DNA from: Falsirhodobacter halotolerans
GTDB lineage: Bacteria > Pseudomonadota > Alphaproteobacteria > Rhodobacterales > Rhodobacteraceae
NCBI RefSeq assembly: GCF_022899245.1
Contig: NZ_JALJAZ010000001.1
Location: forward strand, 1,767,501 to 1,831,500
Length of the DNA: 64,000 nucleotides
Direction: 5' to 3'
Shown here: in pieces, positions 1-8,536 of the stretch
Layout: each line of letters begins with the position of its first letter
Numbering within the stretch: position 1 is the stretch's first letter
Position numbers and translations under genes: made by a program
Notes under the pieces: model-generated
Database searches by the model: none
The model's input: the letters and a program-made list of their open reading frames with translations, nothing else
Told to the model about the DNA's origin: nothing

Positions 1-743
1 CGCCGCCCGTCGAAGTCCTTGGTGGCCAGCGACGCCTCGGTCAGTTCCACCCGCGCCCGCGCAATCCGCAGATCGGCCAGGTTCGACAGAATGCGCAGAC
101 GCACATGGCCGCCGGTCATCTTCTCCACGATCGGGGCGACCGTTTCGGCCATGGTGTTGACCGTGTTGGCCCCCATCGCGTCGCGCACGTCCACCAAAAG
201 GTGCATCACGACCATCGGCCCCCGGGCCGAGGACGGGAAGACATGCACCTCGATGTCGCGGCAGCCGCCGCCGAACTTCACCAGCACCGGATCCTTGGCA
301 TTCGCGGCTGCGACGATCTGGTCCTTCGCCTGCAGAATCTTCAGCCGCGCCCCATGCGGGTCCGGGATGCCCAGGATCTGCACCTGCGCGCGCATGATCG
401 GCAGGGTGGAGGAGGTCTGGAACCCGCCGCAGCCGCGCACGATCCGCGCCATGAACGACGCCGCCGCCACGACCGACGGCTCCTCCACCGCCATGGGCAC
501 CAGATAATCGCGGTCGTTCACGGTGAAGTTCGTGGCAACGCCCAGCGGCAACTGGAAGGTGCCGACGACGTTCTCGATCATGCCATTGGCCAGATCGACG
601 GGCAGCGCATCGCCGCCGAACATGGACTTGCCGTTGGCATCAAGGCTGACGGCCTCCGCCACGCGGTCCAGCCGTCCCGCCGGATCGAGGTTGCGCATGT
701 TTTCAAGCCGCGAGTTCACAACCCGCGGGGTGCCGATGGTCAT
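1..743 (-). CDS. mvaA: Hydroxymethylglutaryl-CoA reductase, degradative (class II), C-terminus beyond the left edge
   Basis: Reading leftward from an ATG at 743, about 247 codons stay open to the window edge, so the gene is partial. The translation begins [17 protein letters not shown] and carries class II HMG-CoA reductase signatures: [17 protein letters not shown], the catalytic-Glu motif [11 protein letters not shown] near residues 80-90, and [13 protein letters not shown]. In bacteria this class usually oxidises mevalonate to HMG-CoA with NAD+, for growth on mevalonate. A strong ribosome site (GGGAGGAGA) sits just upstream of the ATG. The divergent neighbours are a MocR regulator and HMG-CoA lyase, which would cleave the product to acetoacetate and acetyl-CoA, so the context supports the degradative direction. 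The C-terminal catalytic His region is not visible. Confidence 0.9.
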   Translation of the reverse strand, partial: MTIGTPRVVNSRLENMRNLDPAGRLDRVAEAVSLDANGKSMFGGDALPVDLANGMIENVVGTFQLPLGVATNFTVNDRDYLVPMAVEEPSVVAAASFMARIVRGCGGFQTSSTLPIMRAQVQILGIPDPHGARLKILQAKDQIVAAANAKDPVLVKFGGGCRDIEVHVFPSSARGPMVVMHLLVDVRDAMGANTVNTMAETVAPIVEKMTGGHVRLRILSNLADLRIARARVELTEASLATKDFDGR

Positions 744-801
744 CAGGTAATCTCCTCCCTCTGTGCAGGGGCCGGCGGACCGGCCCTTGCGTCCGCCCCA
801 A

Positions 802-866
802 ACTGTCATGCTATATTGGCGGCGATCAAGGGACAGTTCTGCGGATTATCGGGGGGGACTGTCATG
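802..866. promoter_or_regulatory. Candidate MocR operator: three ACTGTC elements between mvaA and the mocR-type gene
   Basis: The divergent gap contains ACTGTCATG at 802-810, the inverted core GACAGT at 832-837, and a second exact ACTGTCATG at 858-866. The outer copies are direct repeats 56 bp apart. MocR/GabR-type proteins commonly bind direct repeats in their own divergent promoters, so this is a plausible operator; binding is inferred. Confidence 0.45.
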
Positions 867-886
867 ATTTTCAAAGGGGACGATCC

Positions 887-2248
887 GTGGCCAGCCGCGT
901 GGACAAATTGGTCGATGACGTGATCCGGCAGGTGGCGGCGGGCGTCTATCGGAACGGCCAGCGGCTTCCCTCGGTCCGACAGGGCGCTGCGTTGCATGGC
1001 GTGTCCAAGAACACGATGGCCGAAGCCTATGACCGGCTGGTCGTGCGGGGTGTCGTGACGGCCCGCACCGGGTCCGGCTTTTATGCCACGGGCGAATGGC
1101 CGACGGCCCCCGTGCCGACGACCCCCCATGTCGCCGAGGCCATCGGCATCGTCTCGCTTTTGCGCGAGCAGTTGGACCAGCATTACGAGGTCCGCGCCGG
1201 GGATGGCCGCCCCCCGGCGTCGTGGATGGAAGGCTCCGAGATCGGCCGCTTCATGCGCAGTTCGCGCAGCAGCGAGATGGAATACGGCTATGGCAGTCCG
1301 TGGGGTCTGGCCGGTCTGCGCCAGTGGCTGCGAATGTCATTGGCCGAACGGCAGATCCCGGTGGCCGAGGATGGGATCGCCCTGACCCACGGGATCAATC
1401 ACGGGCAGGATCTGATCATCCGTCATCTGCTGGAACCCGGCGATACGGTCTTTGTGGACAGCCCCGGATACTATCCGTTGTTCGGCAAGCTGCGGCTTGC
1501 GAATATCGTCGTCGTGCCGATCCGTCGCGGCCCGGACGGCCCCGATCTGCGCGATCTTGCGGACGCGCTGGAGCGTCACCGGCCCAAGATCTATTTCACC
1601 CAAAGCCAGGCCCACAATCCAACCGGCAGCGGCCTGTCGCCCGCGCAGGCGTTCAGCATCCTGCAGATGGCCGAACTGCACGATTTCCGCATTGTCGAGG
1701 ATGACGTCTTTGCCGATATCCTGCCGCCGACGCTGCCGCGCCTCGCCGCTTTCGGCAAGGCGGAGCGGGTGATCTATCTCGGGTCGTTCTCCAAGACGCT
1801 CTCGGCCGGGCTGCGCTGCGGCTATGTCGCGGCGGCGCCCGATATCGTGCGCCGGATCGTGGACATCAAGATGCTCACGACCGTCTCCACCTCCGCCCAT
1901 GTGGAGCAGCTGATCCTGAACCTGATCGAAGGCGGGCATTACCTGCGCCACCTTCGTCGCCTGCGCGCCCGCATCCATGAAGGGACGAAGGATTCGGTGA
2001 CCGCCCTGTCCCGTGTCGGACTGACGGTGGCGCCCCCCGCCACCCCCGGCTTCTATCCCTGGGTGCCGCTGCCCGAGGGAACGGACGAGGAGGGTCTGGT
2101 CCGCCGCGCCGCCGCGCGCGACATCTTCCTCGCGCCCTCCAGCGTGTTTCACCCCGACGGGGCCGGGCTGTCGGCGGGGATGCGCATCAACGTCGCCTAT
2201 GGGTCGGACCCGAGGCTGATCGACTTTCTGAAGGAGGAGCTGGGATGA
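887..2248 (+). CDS. MocR-type transcriptional regulator (GntR wHTH fused to a class I aminotransferase domain)
   Basis: This 453-residue protein has an N-terminal GntR winged helix (about 1-70, with LPSVRQGAALHGVSKNTM) and, after a linker, a fold-type I aminotransferase domain (about 105-453). The PLP-lysine motif GSFSKTLSAGLRCGY puts the Schiff-base Lys near residue 303, and the AHNPTGSG loop is present. Such fused proteins act as PLP- or amino-compound-responsive regulators, not as enzymes. The start is a GTG with AAGGGGA six bases upstream; the upstream ATG at 864 is out of frame. The stop overlaps the HMG-CoA lyase start as ATGA. Being divergent from mvaA and cotranscribed with the lyase, it probably controls mevalonate use; the effector is unknown. 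Confidence 0.88.
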   Translation: MASRVDKLVDDVIRQVAAGVYRNGQRLPSVRQGAALHGVSKNTMAEAYDRLVVRGVVTARTGSGFYATGEWPTAPVPTTPHVAEAIGIVSLLREQLDQHYEVRAGDGRPPASWMEGSEIGRFMRSSRSSEMEYGYGSPWGLAGLRQWLRMSLAERQIPVAEDGIALTHGINHGQDLIIRHLLEPGDTVFVDSPGYYPLFGKLRLANIVVVPIRRGPDGPDLRDLADALERHRPKIYFTQSQAHNPTGSGLSPAQAFSILQMAELHDFRIVEDDVFADILPPTLPRLAAFGKAERVIYLGSFSKTLSAGLRCGYVAAAPDIVRRIVDIKMLTTVSTSAHVEQLILNLIEGGHYLRHLRRLRARIHEGTKDSVTALSRVGLTVAPPATPGFYPWVPLPEGTDEEGLVRRAAARDIFLAPSSVFHPDGAGLSAGMRINVAYGSDPRLIDFLKEELG

Positions 2249-3180
2249 CAGCGCAGGACCAGGTGCGGATCGTGGAGGTGGGGCCACGTGACGGCCTGCA
2301 GAACGAGGCCGCGCCGCTGGATGTGCCGGGCCGCGTCGCCATGATCGAGGGGCTGATCGCCTCCGGCCTCTCGACGGTGGAGGTCGGCAGCTTCGTCTCC
2401 CCCAGATGGGTGCCGCAGATGGCGGGATCGGACGATGTGCTGGCCGCCTTTGCCCATCGGACGGAGCTGCGATTGCCGGTTCTGGTGCCCAACATGAAGG
2501 GGTTTTTGGCCGCCAAGGCCGCCGGGGCGCGGGAAATTGCGGTCTTCGCCTCCGCCTCGGAAAGCTTTTCGCAACGCAACATCAACTGCTCCATCGACGA
2601 AAGTCTGGAGCGGTTTCGCCCCGTCATGGACGCGGCCGCCGAGGCCGGGATCGCGGTGCGCGGCTATGTCTCCTGCGCGTGGGGCTGCCCTTACGAGGGC
2701 GCGGTCGATCCGGCGGCGGTGGTCCGTGTTTCGGCCGCGCTGCACGCCATGGGCTGCTACGAGATTTCCGTCAGCGACACGATCGGCACGGGCACCCCGA
2801 CCGCCGCAAGGGGGGTGATCGAAGCTGTTGCGGGATCGGTGCCGATGTCGGCCTTGGCCGTGCATGTCCATGACACCTATGGGCAGGCGCTGGCGAACAT
2901 CCTTGCCTGTTTTCAGGCCGGGGTGCGGGTGTTCGACGCCTCGGTCGGGGGTCTGGGTGGCTGCCCCTATGCCAAGGGGGCCACGGGCAACGTTGCGACC
3001 GAGGATCTGGTCTTCATGCTGGACGGGATGGGGATAGGGACGGGCGTCGATCTGCGGCGTCTTTGCGCCGTCGCGGTGGATGTGTCGAACCGGCTTGGCC
3101 GACCGCCCTCATCCCATGTGGCGCGGGTCTTCGCCCAGACCGGGGGCGAAGGATATCCCTTCGCCACCGGCACGACCTGA
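2245..3180 (+). CDS. mvaB: Hydroxymethylglutaryl-CoA lyase
   Basis: This 311-residue TIM-barrel enzyme of the HMGL-like/DRE family would split HMG-CoA into acetoacetate and acetyl-CoA. The N-terminal motif VEVGPRDGLQNE holds the catalytic Arg and metal-binding Asp. VHVHDTYGQALAN gives the HxH metal ligands, and GGLGGCPYAKGATGN is the flexible-loop signature with the catalytic Cys at about residue 240. The length matches bacterial homologues. It is translationally coupled to the MocR gene (ATGA overlap) and lies near HMG-CoA reductase, completing mevalonate to acetoacetate plus acetyl-CoA. It is convergent with the next gene, with a 32-base gap and no clear hairpin. Confidence 0.93.
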   Translation: MTAQDQVRIVEVGPRDGLQNEAAPLDVPGRVAMIEGLIASGLSTVEVGSFVSPRWVPQMAGSDDVLAAFAHRTELRLPVLVPNMKGFLAAKAAGAREIAVFASASESFSQRNINCSIDESLERFRPVMDAAAEAGIAVRGYVSCAWGCPYEGAVDPAAVVRVSAALHAMGCYEISVSDTIGTGTPTAARGVIEAVAGSVPMSALAVHVHDTYGQALANILACFQAGVRVFDASVGGLGGCPYAKGATGNVATEDLVFMLDGMGIGTGVDLRRLCAVAVDVSNRLGRPPSSHVARVFAQTGGEGYPFATGTT

Positions 3181-3212
3181 CGCATTTCACATACGTCGGG
3201 GAAAGGCGCGGC

Positions 3213-4724
3213 TCAGTCGGCCTGCACCCTGCGGAACGCCGTGTCGAGGTTCGACAAGGACGCGTCGATATGCTCCCGACGCCCATCGATCCAGGCCTGG
3301 CCCTGGGACAGGTTCTGACGGGCCTCACCGATCATGCGCTCCATCTCGGCGGGCTGCGGACCCCCGCGCGTCGCCCGGTTGCGGATGATCGCCACAGGGT
3401 CCAGCGTCGCGCGGAACGTCGCCTCGTCGATCGGCAGGTCCTGCGGGTAATCGGTGCCGGCCACCGTTTCGGTATAGATCCGCTGCGCCTCGGCATAGGG
3501 GAAGTCCAGCGGGCCGATGCCGGTTTCGCGGGCATGGCTGACGACCTCGGACGCGAAATGATGGCCTTCGCGGAACGGCAGCCCATGGTCGCGCATCAGC
3601 AGATCGGCCAGTTCCTGCGACGCGGTCCAGTCCGCGTTCAACTCCTCCAGCGCGCGTTCGGGATTGATGCGCAGCGCCTTCAGCACCCGGTCCAGACGGT
3701 TGAGGGCCTTGATCCCCGCCTCCACCACGGCGGCGTTGTCATCGACCGATTTCGGGTCCGACATGCCCGGCGTGATGTTGTGGGTCTGGATGATCGGCCC
3801 CATCGCCAGCGTCACGGCGGTCGAGGCGTCGCTGCGGGCCGAATTCAACAGGCCGGGATTGCGCTTCTGCGGCATGGCGCTGCTGACATAGGTGTTGTCG
3901 CCGCCCTCCTCCAGCAGGATCCACGGGCGGGTCTGGGCATACTGCGTCATCACATCCTCGACGAAGTTGCCGGTGTGCAGCGCGATGGAGGTGACGATGC
4001 CCGCCACCTCGACCGGCTGGTCCATGGACGAGATCTGCGAGGCGTCATAGGCGTTGTCCACCACCCCGGCAAAGCCGAGATAGTCCGCCATCCGGTCGCG
4101 GTTCAGGGGCCAGCTCGTGCCGTTCAGGACCGTGGTTCCCATGGCCGAACGGTCGATCCGGGCATAGGCCTCGCGGATGCGCTGCGCGTCGCGGTCCAGC
4201 CCCGCTGCATGGCCCAGAAGGTAGTGGCCAAAGCTGTTGGGCTGCGCCGCCACCCCGTTGGTGTAATTCGGAACGATGGTGTCCGCATGGGTCTGCGCCA
4301 GATCCACGAGCGTGGTGGAGGTGGCGTTCAACTGCTGGGCCAGATCCAGGAGGCCGTCGCGCAGGATGGCGGCGCGGTAGGTGGCGTGCATGTCCTGACT
4401 GGACCGACCGGCATGGATCAGCGTCACGTCCAGACCGCCCGCCTTGATCAGAAGCGGCTCGAACGAAATGACGGTGCCGGGGCGTTCGCCGTCCGGCTGG
4501 GCGCCGTCGTCCAGCACCTTTTGCAGGGCGGCGGCAATGTCCGGGGCAAGGGCGGGGTCCAGAAGCCCCTCCTCGCTGTTGATGACGATGGTGGCCTTGT
4601 TGATCTCCCCCAACCAGAAGAACTCGTCGCGGTTGTCGGTCTGGGCCGCGGAGGCGGTCGCAAAGCAGATGACGGCCCCCCCAAGCGCCAATGGGCGCAG
4701 CGGGGCGCGGATGTAAAAGGTCAT
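3213..4724 (-). CDS. Exported argininosuccinate lyase-like protein (fumarase/aspartase superfamily) with an altered active site
   Basis: This 503-residue protein begins with a signal peptide (positive start, hydrophobic core LALGGAVICFATASA, cleavage around AAQ) and then resembles argininosuccinate lyase throughout. The first conserved block is AGRSSQDMHATYRAAIL, the helix block is SFGHYLLGHAAGLDRD, and the superfamily signature YVSSAMPQKRNPG keeps the catalytic-loop Ser. ASL normally reads YTHLQ where this protein reads YTNGV, so the conserved catalytic-region His is lost. Family lyases release fumarate from N-substituted aspartates and are cytoplasmic; an exported one is unusual. It follows the DctR gene by 46 bases on the same strand and is divergent from dctPQM, which suggests a periplasmic source or sensor of C4-dicarboxylate. 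The ribosome site GGAGGAAGAG supports the ATG. Activity is uncertain. Confidence 0.75.
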   Translation of the reverse strand: MTFYIRAPLRPLALGGAVICFATASAAQTDNRDEFFWLGEINKATIVINSEEGLLDPALAPDIAAALQKVLDDGAQPDGERPGTVISFEPLLIKAGGLDVTLIHAGRSSQDMHATYRAAILRDGLLDLAQQLNATSTTLVDLAQTHADTIVPNYTNGVAAQPNSFGHYLLGHAAGLDRDAQRIREAYARIDRSAMGTTVLNGTSWPLNRDRMADYLGFAGVVDNAYDASQISSMDQPVEVAGIVTSIALHTGNFVEDVMTQYAQTRPWILLEEGGDNTYVSSAMPQKRNPGLLNSARSDASTAVTLAMGPIIQTHNITPGMSDPKSVDDNAAVVEAGIKALNRLDRVLKALRINPERALEELNADWTASQELADLLMRDHGLPFREGHHFASEVVSHARETGIGPLDFPYAEAQRIYTETVAGTDYPQDLPIDEATFRATLDPVAIIRNRATRGGPQPAEMERMIGEARQNLSQGQAWIDGRREHIDASLSNLDTAFRRVQAD

Positions 4725-4770
4725 GGTCTCTTCCTCCCTGAAGATGCGGCAAGGATAGCGGGTAGGACCA

Positions 4771-5385
4771 TTACCGCCATTGTGGTTTTCCGTGACCGTG
4801 GGCGTCGGGCAGCATCATCGCCAGTTCGATGCCGTTCCGTGCCCCCATCTTGGCCAGAACCCGCCCCCGATGCACCTCCACCGTGCGCATCGCGATGTTC
4901 AGCGCATCGGCGATCTGCTTGTTGGGCGCGCCCGAAAGCATCAGCTGCATCACCTCCTCCTCACGCGGGGACAGGCTGGCGCGGCGTTCGGCAAGGTCGC
5001 GCTGCGTGTCGGTCGCGGCACGTGCGGCCTCGTGCGCGGCGATCGCCTCCAGCGCCAGATCGACGATCTGATTGTCGCTGAACGGCTTTTCCAGAAAGTG
5101 GAACGCCCCGCCCTTCAGGGCTTCCACGGCGATGGACACGTCCGCATGGCCGGTCAGGAAGATGACCGGCGCGGTGTTGCCTGCGGCCTTCAGACGGCGG
5201 AACACCTCCGGCCCGCCGATCCCGCCCATCCGAACGTCCAGAAGGATGCACGAACAGGGGCCGACCGGCTGGGCGGCCAGAAACGCCTCGCCCGAGGGCC
5301 AGCCCTGCGAGGCCAGATTGCGCGAGGCGAACAGGAAAGCGAGCGCGTCGCGGATCGGTTCTTCGTCGTCGACGATGTGGATCAT
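4771..5385 (-). CDS. dctR: FixJ/LuxR-family response regulator, DctR-like
   Basis: This 204-residue two-domain regulator has a receiver domain (1-120) with acidic pocket DDE at 6-8, phospho-acceptor Asp50 in ILLDVRMG, Thr in FLTGHAD and Lys in FLEKPFSD. The C-terminal LuxR-type HTH (about 135-195) reads LSPREEEVMQLMLSG with TVEVHRGRVLAKMGA. Its start overlaps the histidine kinase stop by four bases, so the two form one unit. Similarity to DctR of the Rhodobacter DctS/DctR pair, plus the divergent dctPQM operon, suggests it activates C4-dicarboxylate transport and probably the downstream lyase-like gene. Confidence 0.85.
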   Translation of the reverse strand: MIHIVDDEEPIRDALAFLFASRNLASQGWPSGEAFLAAQPVGPCSCILLDVRMGGIGGPEVFRRLKAAGNTAPVIFLTGHADVSIAVEALKGGAFHFLEKPFSDNQIVDLALEAIAAHEAARAATDTQRDLAERRASLSPREEEVMQLMLSGAPNKQIADALNIAMRTVEVHRGRVLAKMGARNGIELAMMLPDAHGHGKPQWR

Positions 5386-7370
5386 GAAAGCTCCCTTGCG
5401 TCGGACATCAGCGGAAGGGCGATGCGAAAGATCGTGCCCCCCTTCGGACCGGGCCGGATGGACAGCGCCCCGCGATGCAGTTCGACGATGGAGCGGCAGA
5501 TTTTCAGCCCCATGCCCATCCCTTGCGGTTTCGTCGTGGCGAAGGCATCGAACAAGCGGCCCAGGATCTCCTCGGCGATGCCTGCGCCCTGATCGTCCAC
5601 CTCGATCACGGCCTCGTCCGCCTCCACGTCCAGCCGCACCGTCAGCACATCCCCCGTGCGGGTGTCGGCCATCGCCTCCATCCCGTTGCGGATCAGGTTG
5701 ATCAGCATCTGTTCCAAAAGCACGCCATCCGCCTGAACCACCGGGGCCGCGTCGATGCGGGGGCGCAGGGTGACGCGGTGCTGGCGCGCATCGGCGGACA
5801 TGAAGCCGACGGTGCCCGTCACCACCTCCGCCAGATCGGTCGGGGCAAAGCGGGGCGCGCGTTTTTTCACCAGATCCTGGATGTGGCGGATGATCTGGCC
5901 CGCGCGGTCGGCCTGATGGACCAGCTTGCGGTTCGCCTCGCGCAGGAGGGCGGGATCGGTGCCCTCCCGCTCCATTAGATTGGCCATTCCGGCGGCATAG
6001 GAGGCGATGGCCGCAAGCGGTTGGTTCAGTTCATGCGCGAGGGTGGAGGCCATTTCGCCCAGCGTCACCAGCCGCCCCGTCCGCGCCAGCGCCTCGTCCT
6101 GCGCGCGGGCCATGCGGTCGGCGCGCTTTTGTTCGGTCAGGTCGATGACCGATCCCATCCAGCCGCGATGCACCCCCTGCGCGTCGATCAGCGGCGCCTC
6201 ATAGACCTGCACGTCGATGCCGCGCCCGTCGCGATGACGAAAACGCGTCTCGAAGCTTTGCTGGATCGCCCCTCCGCCCTTCAGGCGGGACTGGCGGGCC
6301 TCCGTCTCGGGCAGGCGTTCGTGATCCCAATAGGGCATGGGCTGCGCCTGACCGACCAGATCGGCCGCCTCCCACCCCACCAGATTGCAGAAGGCGGAAT
6401 TGACATAAAGAACGCGCCCCTCGTGATCCTTGGCACGCAGACCGACGGTCAGGCTTTCCTCCATCGACCGGCGAAAGGCGCTTTCGCCCCGCCAGCGCTC
6501 CTCCGCCGCGCGGCGGCGGCCGGCGGTACGGAACAGCACCAGCAGCGCAAGAATGGCAAAGGTCGCCAGCGCTCCGATCGCCGCCATCAGCAACGTGGAC
6601 CGGAACGGGCGCGGCGCGTCATAGGCGGTGATGCCAAGGAACGTGCCGCTGAGCGGCGGGTCGAAGCTGATGGAATGGGACGGGGTGCCGGACTTTGGTT
6701 GCAGACGTTGCCGCGCCGCATGGACCGCATCGTTGCTGCCGAAGATCCGCACGCCGTATTGTTCGGCGATCCACCAGGGAATGTGCCGGTCCAACAGGAT
6801 CCCAAGCGAGATGGTCGCCGTGACGGACCCCCCGCCCCCGGCGATCGCAAGACCCATCGCGACCGTGCCATCGGGGCGGACATCGCCATAGATCGGGCGC
6901 GCCGACCGGGCCCCCGTGCGGGTCAGCAGCGCCACCAGCGCCGGATCGTCGGGTGCGCCCGCCCCCGGCAGGGTGCGCAGACGCGCGCCCGAGGCGTCGT
7001 GCCAGACCACCGACATGATTTCGGGATTGTTGGCAAGATGCAGGCGGGCGCGCGCGTCCAGCGACGCGGGCGGGGCGCCGCCCGCCGCCTCCAGGGCCAG
7101 GCGGGCCAGCATGTCCTCATCAACCGACATCTGAAAGCGCAGCGTCTGTTCCACCCACAGCGCGTCGGTCGCCAGTTTCACGCGGGCCTGTTCCGCCTCG
7201 TTCCGGCCGATGACCCAGACCACGCCCGCGACAAGCGCGACCAGCGCCAGGATCGCCACCAGCGGCACCAGCGACAAAAGGTCCAGCCGGTGCCGGATGG
7301 CCGGACCGCTGTCCGGCACCCACGGCCCACCCCCCGGTGGACGCGCGCCCCTGCCCCCGATCTCCTCCAC
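5382..7370 (-). CDS. dctS: DctS-like sensor histidine kinase with extracytoplasmic sensor and PAS domain
   Basis: From the chosen GTG at 7370 this is about 662 residues. It has a first membrane segment (LSLVPLVAILALVALVAGVVW), a roughly 230-residue extracytoplasmic sensor, and a second membrane segment (LLMAAIGALATFAILALLV). A PAS domain follows (LTVGLRAKDHEGRVLYVNSA to GSVIDLTEQ), then a HisKA domain with His about residue 446 in TLAHELNQPLAAI. The ATPase domain shows N box NLIRNGMEAM, G1 VDDQGAGI and G2 GMGMGLKICRS. The frame stays open far upstream over dctP, but that stretch is antisense and non-transporter-like. GTG 7370 or GTG 7319 are the likely starts, and the gap to dctP is about 110 bases. 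Its stop overlaps dctR. It probably senses external dicarboxylates. Confidence 0.85.
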   Translation of the reverse strand: MEEIGGRGARPPGGGPWVPDSGPAIRHRLDLLSLVPLVAILALVALVAGVVWVIGRNEAEQARVKLATDALWVEQTLRFQMSVDEDMLARLALEAAGGAPPASLDARARLHLANNPEIMSVVWHDASGARLRTLPGAGAPDDPALVALLTRTGARSARPIYGDVRPDGTVAMGLAIAGGGGSVTATISLGILLDRHIPWWIAEQYGVRIFGSNDAVHAARQRLQPKSGTPSHSISFDPPLSGTFLGITAYDAPRPFRSTLLMAAIGALATFAILALLVLFRTAGRRRAAEERWRGESAFRRSMEESLTVGLRAKDHEGRVLYVNSAFCNLVGWEAADLVGQAQPMPYWDHERLPETEARQSRLKGGGAIQQSFETRFRHRDGRGIDVQVYEAPLIDAQGVHRGWMGSVIDLTEQKRADRMARAQDEALARTGRLVTLGEMASTLAHELNQPLAAIASYAAGMANLMEREGTDPALLREANRKLVHQADRAGQIIRHIQDLVKKRAPRFAPTDLAEVVTGTVGFMSADARQHRVTLRPRIDAAPVVQADGVLLEQMLINLIRNGMEAMADTRTGDVLTVRLDVEADEAVIEVDDQGAGIAEEILGRLFDAFATTKPQGMGMGLKICRSIVELHRGALSIRPGPKGGTIFRIALPLMSDARELS

Positions 7371-7478
7371 CCCGCCACGCCCCCCTGTTGCGGAAACCCA
7401 CAATAGATACCGGCCGCCGGGCGTGGCAAGCAGGGATATGACCGCCGAGGAGGGCGGGATCACCTGGGAGGGAACCAC

Positions 7479-8489
7479 ATGTTCAACCGTCGCCATTTCG
7501 CAGGGCTGGCGGGCGCCGCCATTCTGGCGCTGTCCACCGCCATGCCGTCCTTTGCGCAGGACCCGATCGTCATCAAGTTCAGCCACGTCGTCGCCCCCGA
7601 CACCCCCAAAGGCAAAGGCGCCGAGCGGTTCAAGGAACTGGCCGAGGAATACACCGACGGCGCGGTCCGCGTCGAAGTCTATCCCAACAGCCAGCTTTAC
7701 AAGGACAAGGAGGAGCTGGAGGCCCTGCAACTGGGCGCGGTCCAGATGCTGGCCCCGTCCCTGGCCAAGTTCGGCCCGCTGGGCGTGCAGCAGTTCGAAC
7801 TGTTCGACCTGCCGATGCTGTTCAACGGCCGCGAGGATCTGCGCAAGATCACCCAAGGCGAGGTGGGCCGCGAGCTTCTGGACCTCTTGGAACCGAAGGG
7901 CATCACCGGCCTCGCCTATTGGGACAACGGGTTCAAGATCATGTCGGCCAACAGCCCGCTGATGGTCCCCGATGATTTCCTGGGCCTGAAGATGCGCATC
8001 CAGTCGTCCAAGATCCTTGAGGCGCAGATGCAGGCGCTGGGCGCCGTGCCGCAGGTCATGGCCTTCTCCGAAGTGTATCAGGCGTTGCAGACGGGCGTGG
8101 TGGACGGGACCGAGAACCCGCCGTCCAACATGTATACCCAGCGCATGAACGAAGTGCAGTCGAACGCCACCCTGTCGAACCACGGTTATCTTGGATATGC
8201 GGTGATCGTGAACAAGGCGTTCTGGGACGGCCTTCCCGCCGATATCCGCGAGGAGCTGGACCGGGCCATGGCCGAGGCGACCGATTACGCCAACGGCATC
8301 GCCGAGGAAGAGAATGCCCGCGCCCTGCAGGCCATGATGGACGCCGGCACCACCGATTTCCACGAACTGACCGAGGACGAGCGGGCCGAATGGCTGGAGG
8401 TGCTGCGGCCCGTGCACGACCAGATGTCCGACCGCATCGGGGCCGACCTTCTTCAAAAGGTCTATGCCGCGCTGGGCACCACCAACTGA
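7479..8489 (+). CDS. dctP: TRAP transporter solute-binding protein DctP (C4-dicarboxylate type)
   Basis: This 336-residue periplasmic receptor has a signal peptide (MFNRRHFAGLAGAAIL, cleavage after SFA). Typical DctP motifs follow: IKFSHVVAPDTPKGKGAE at the mature N-terminus, the hinge strand GLKMRIQSSKILEAQM with the carboxylate-binding Arg, and VPQVMAFSEVYQALQTG then VVDGTENPPSNMYTQ. These are close to what I recall of Rhodobacter capsulatus DctP, which binds malate, fumarate and succinate. Ribosome site GGGAGGG lies seven bases before the ATG. It heads dctPQM, divergent from dctS, so DctR regulation is expected. Confidence 0.93.
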   Translation: MFNRRHFAGLAGAAILALSTAMPSFAQDPIVIKFSHVVAPDTPKGKGAERFKELAEEYTDGAVRVEVYPNSQLYKDKEELEALQLGAVQMLAPSLAKFGPLGVQQFELFDLPMLFNGREDLRKITQGEVGRELLDLLEPKGITGLAYWDNGFKIMSANSPLMVPDDFLGLKMRIQSSKILEAQMQALGAVPQVMAFSEVYQALQTGVVDGTENPPSNMYTQRMNEVQSNATLSNHGYLGYAVIVNKAFWDGLPADIREELDRAMAEATDYANGIAEEENARALQAMMDAGTTDFHELTEDERAEWLEVLRPVHDQMSDRIGADLLQKVYAALGTTN

Positions 8490-8536
8490 CGTCCAACGGG
8501 GGTGCCGCAGGGTGCCCCCAACATCCGAGGTCCGCC

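Noticed and set aside
3213-4724. Biosynthetic argininosuccinate lyase (argH)
   Set aside because: Signal peptide, altered THLQ segment and dct context argue against a role in arginine synthesis.
3063-5081. A 672-codon open frame on the plus strand
   Set aside because: It is antisense to the lyase-like and dctR genes, which have clear domains; the translation is His/Arg/Gly-rich and family-less, typical of high-GC shadow frames.
7371-7478. Sigma-54 promoter before dctP
   Set aside because: TGGCAAGCAGGG does not carry the TTGCW -12 element at the right distance, and DctR here is of LuxR, not NtrC, type.
7371-8456. A long N-terminal extension of the DctS frame to 1024 residues
   Set aside because: The extra part lies antisense to dctP and has no domain; the membrane segment and sensor begin near GTG 7370.
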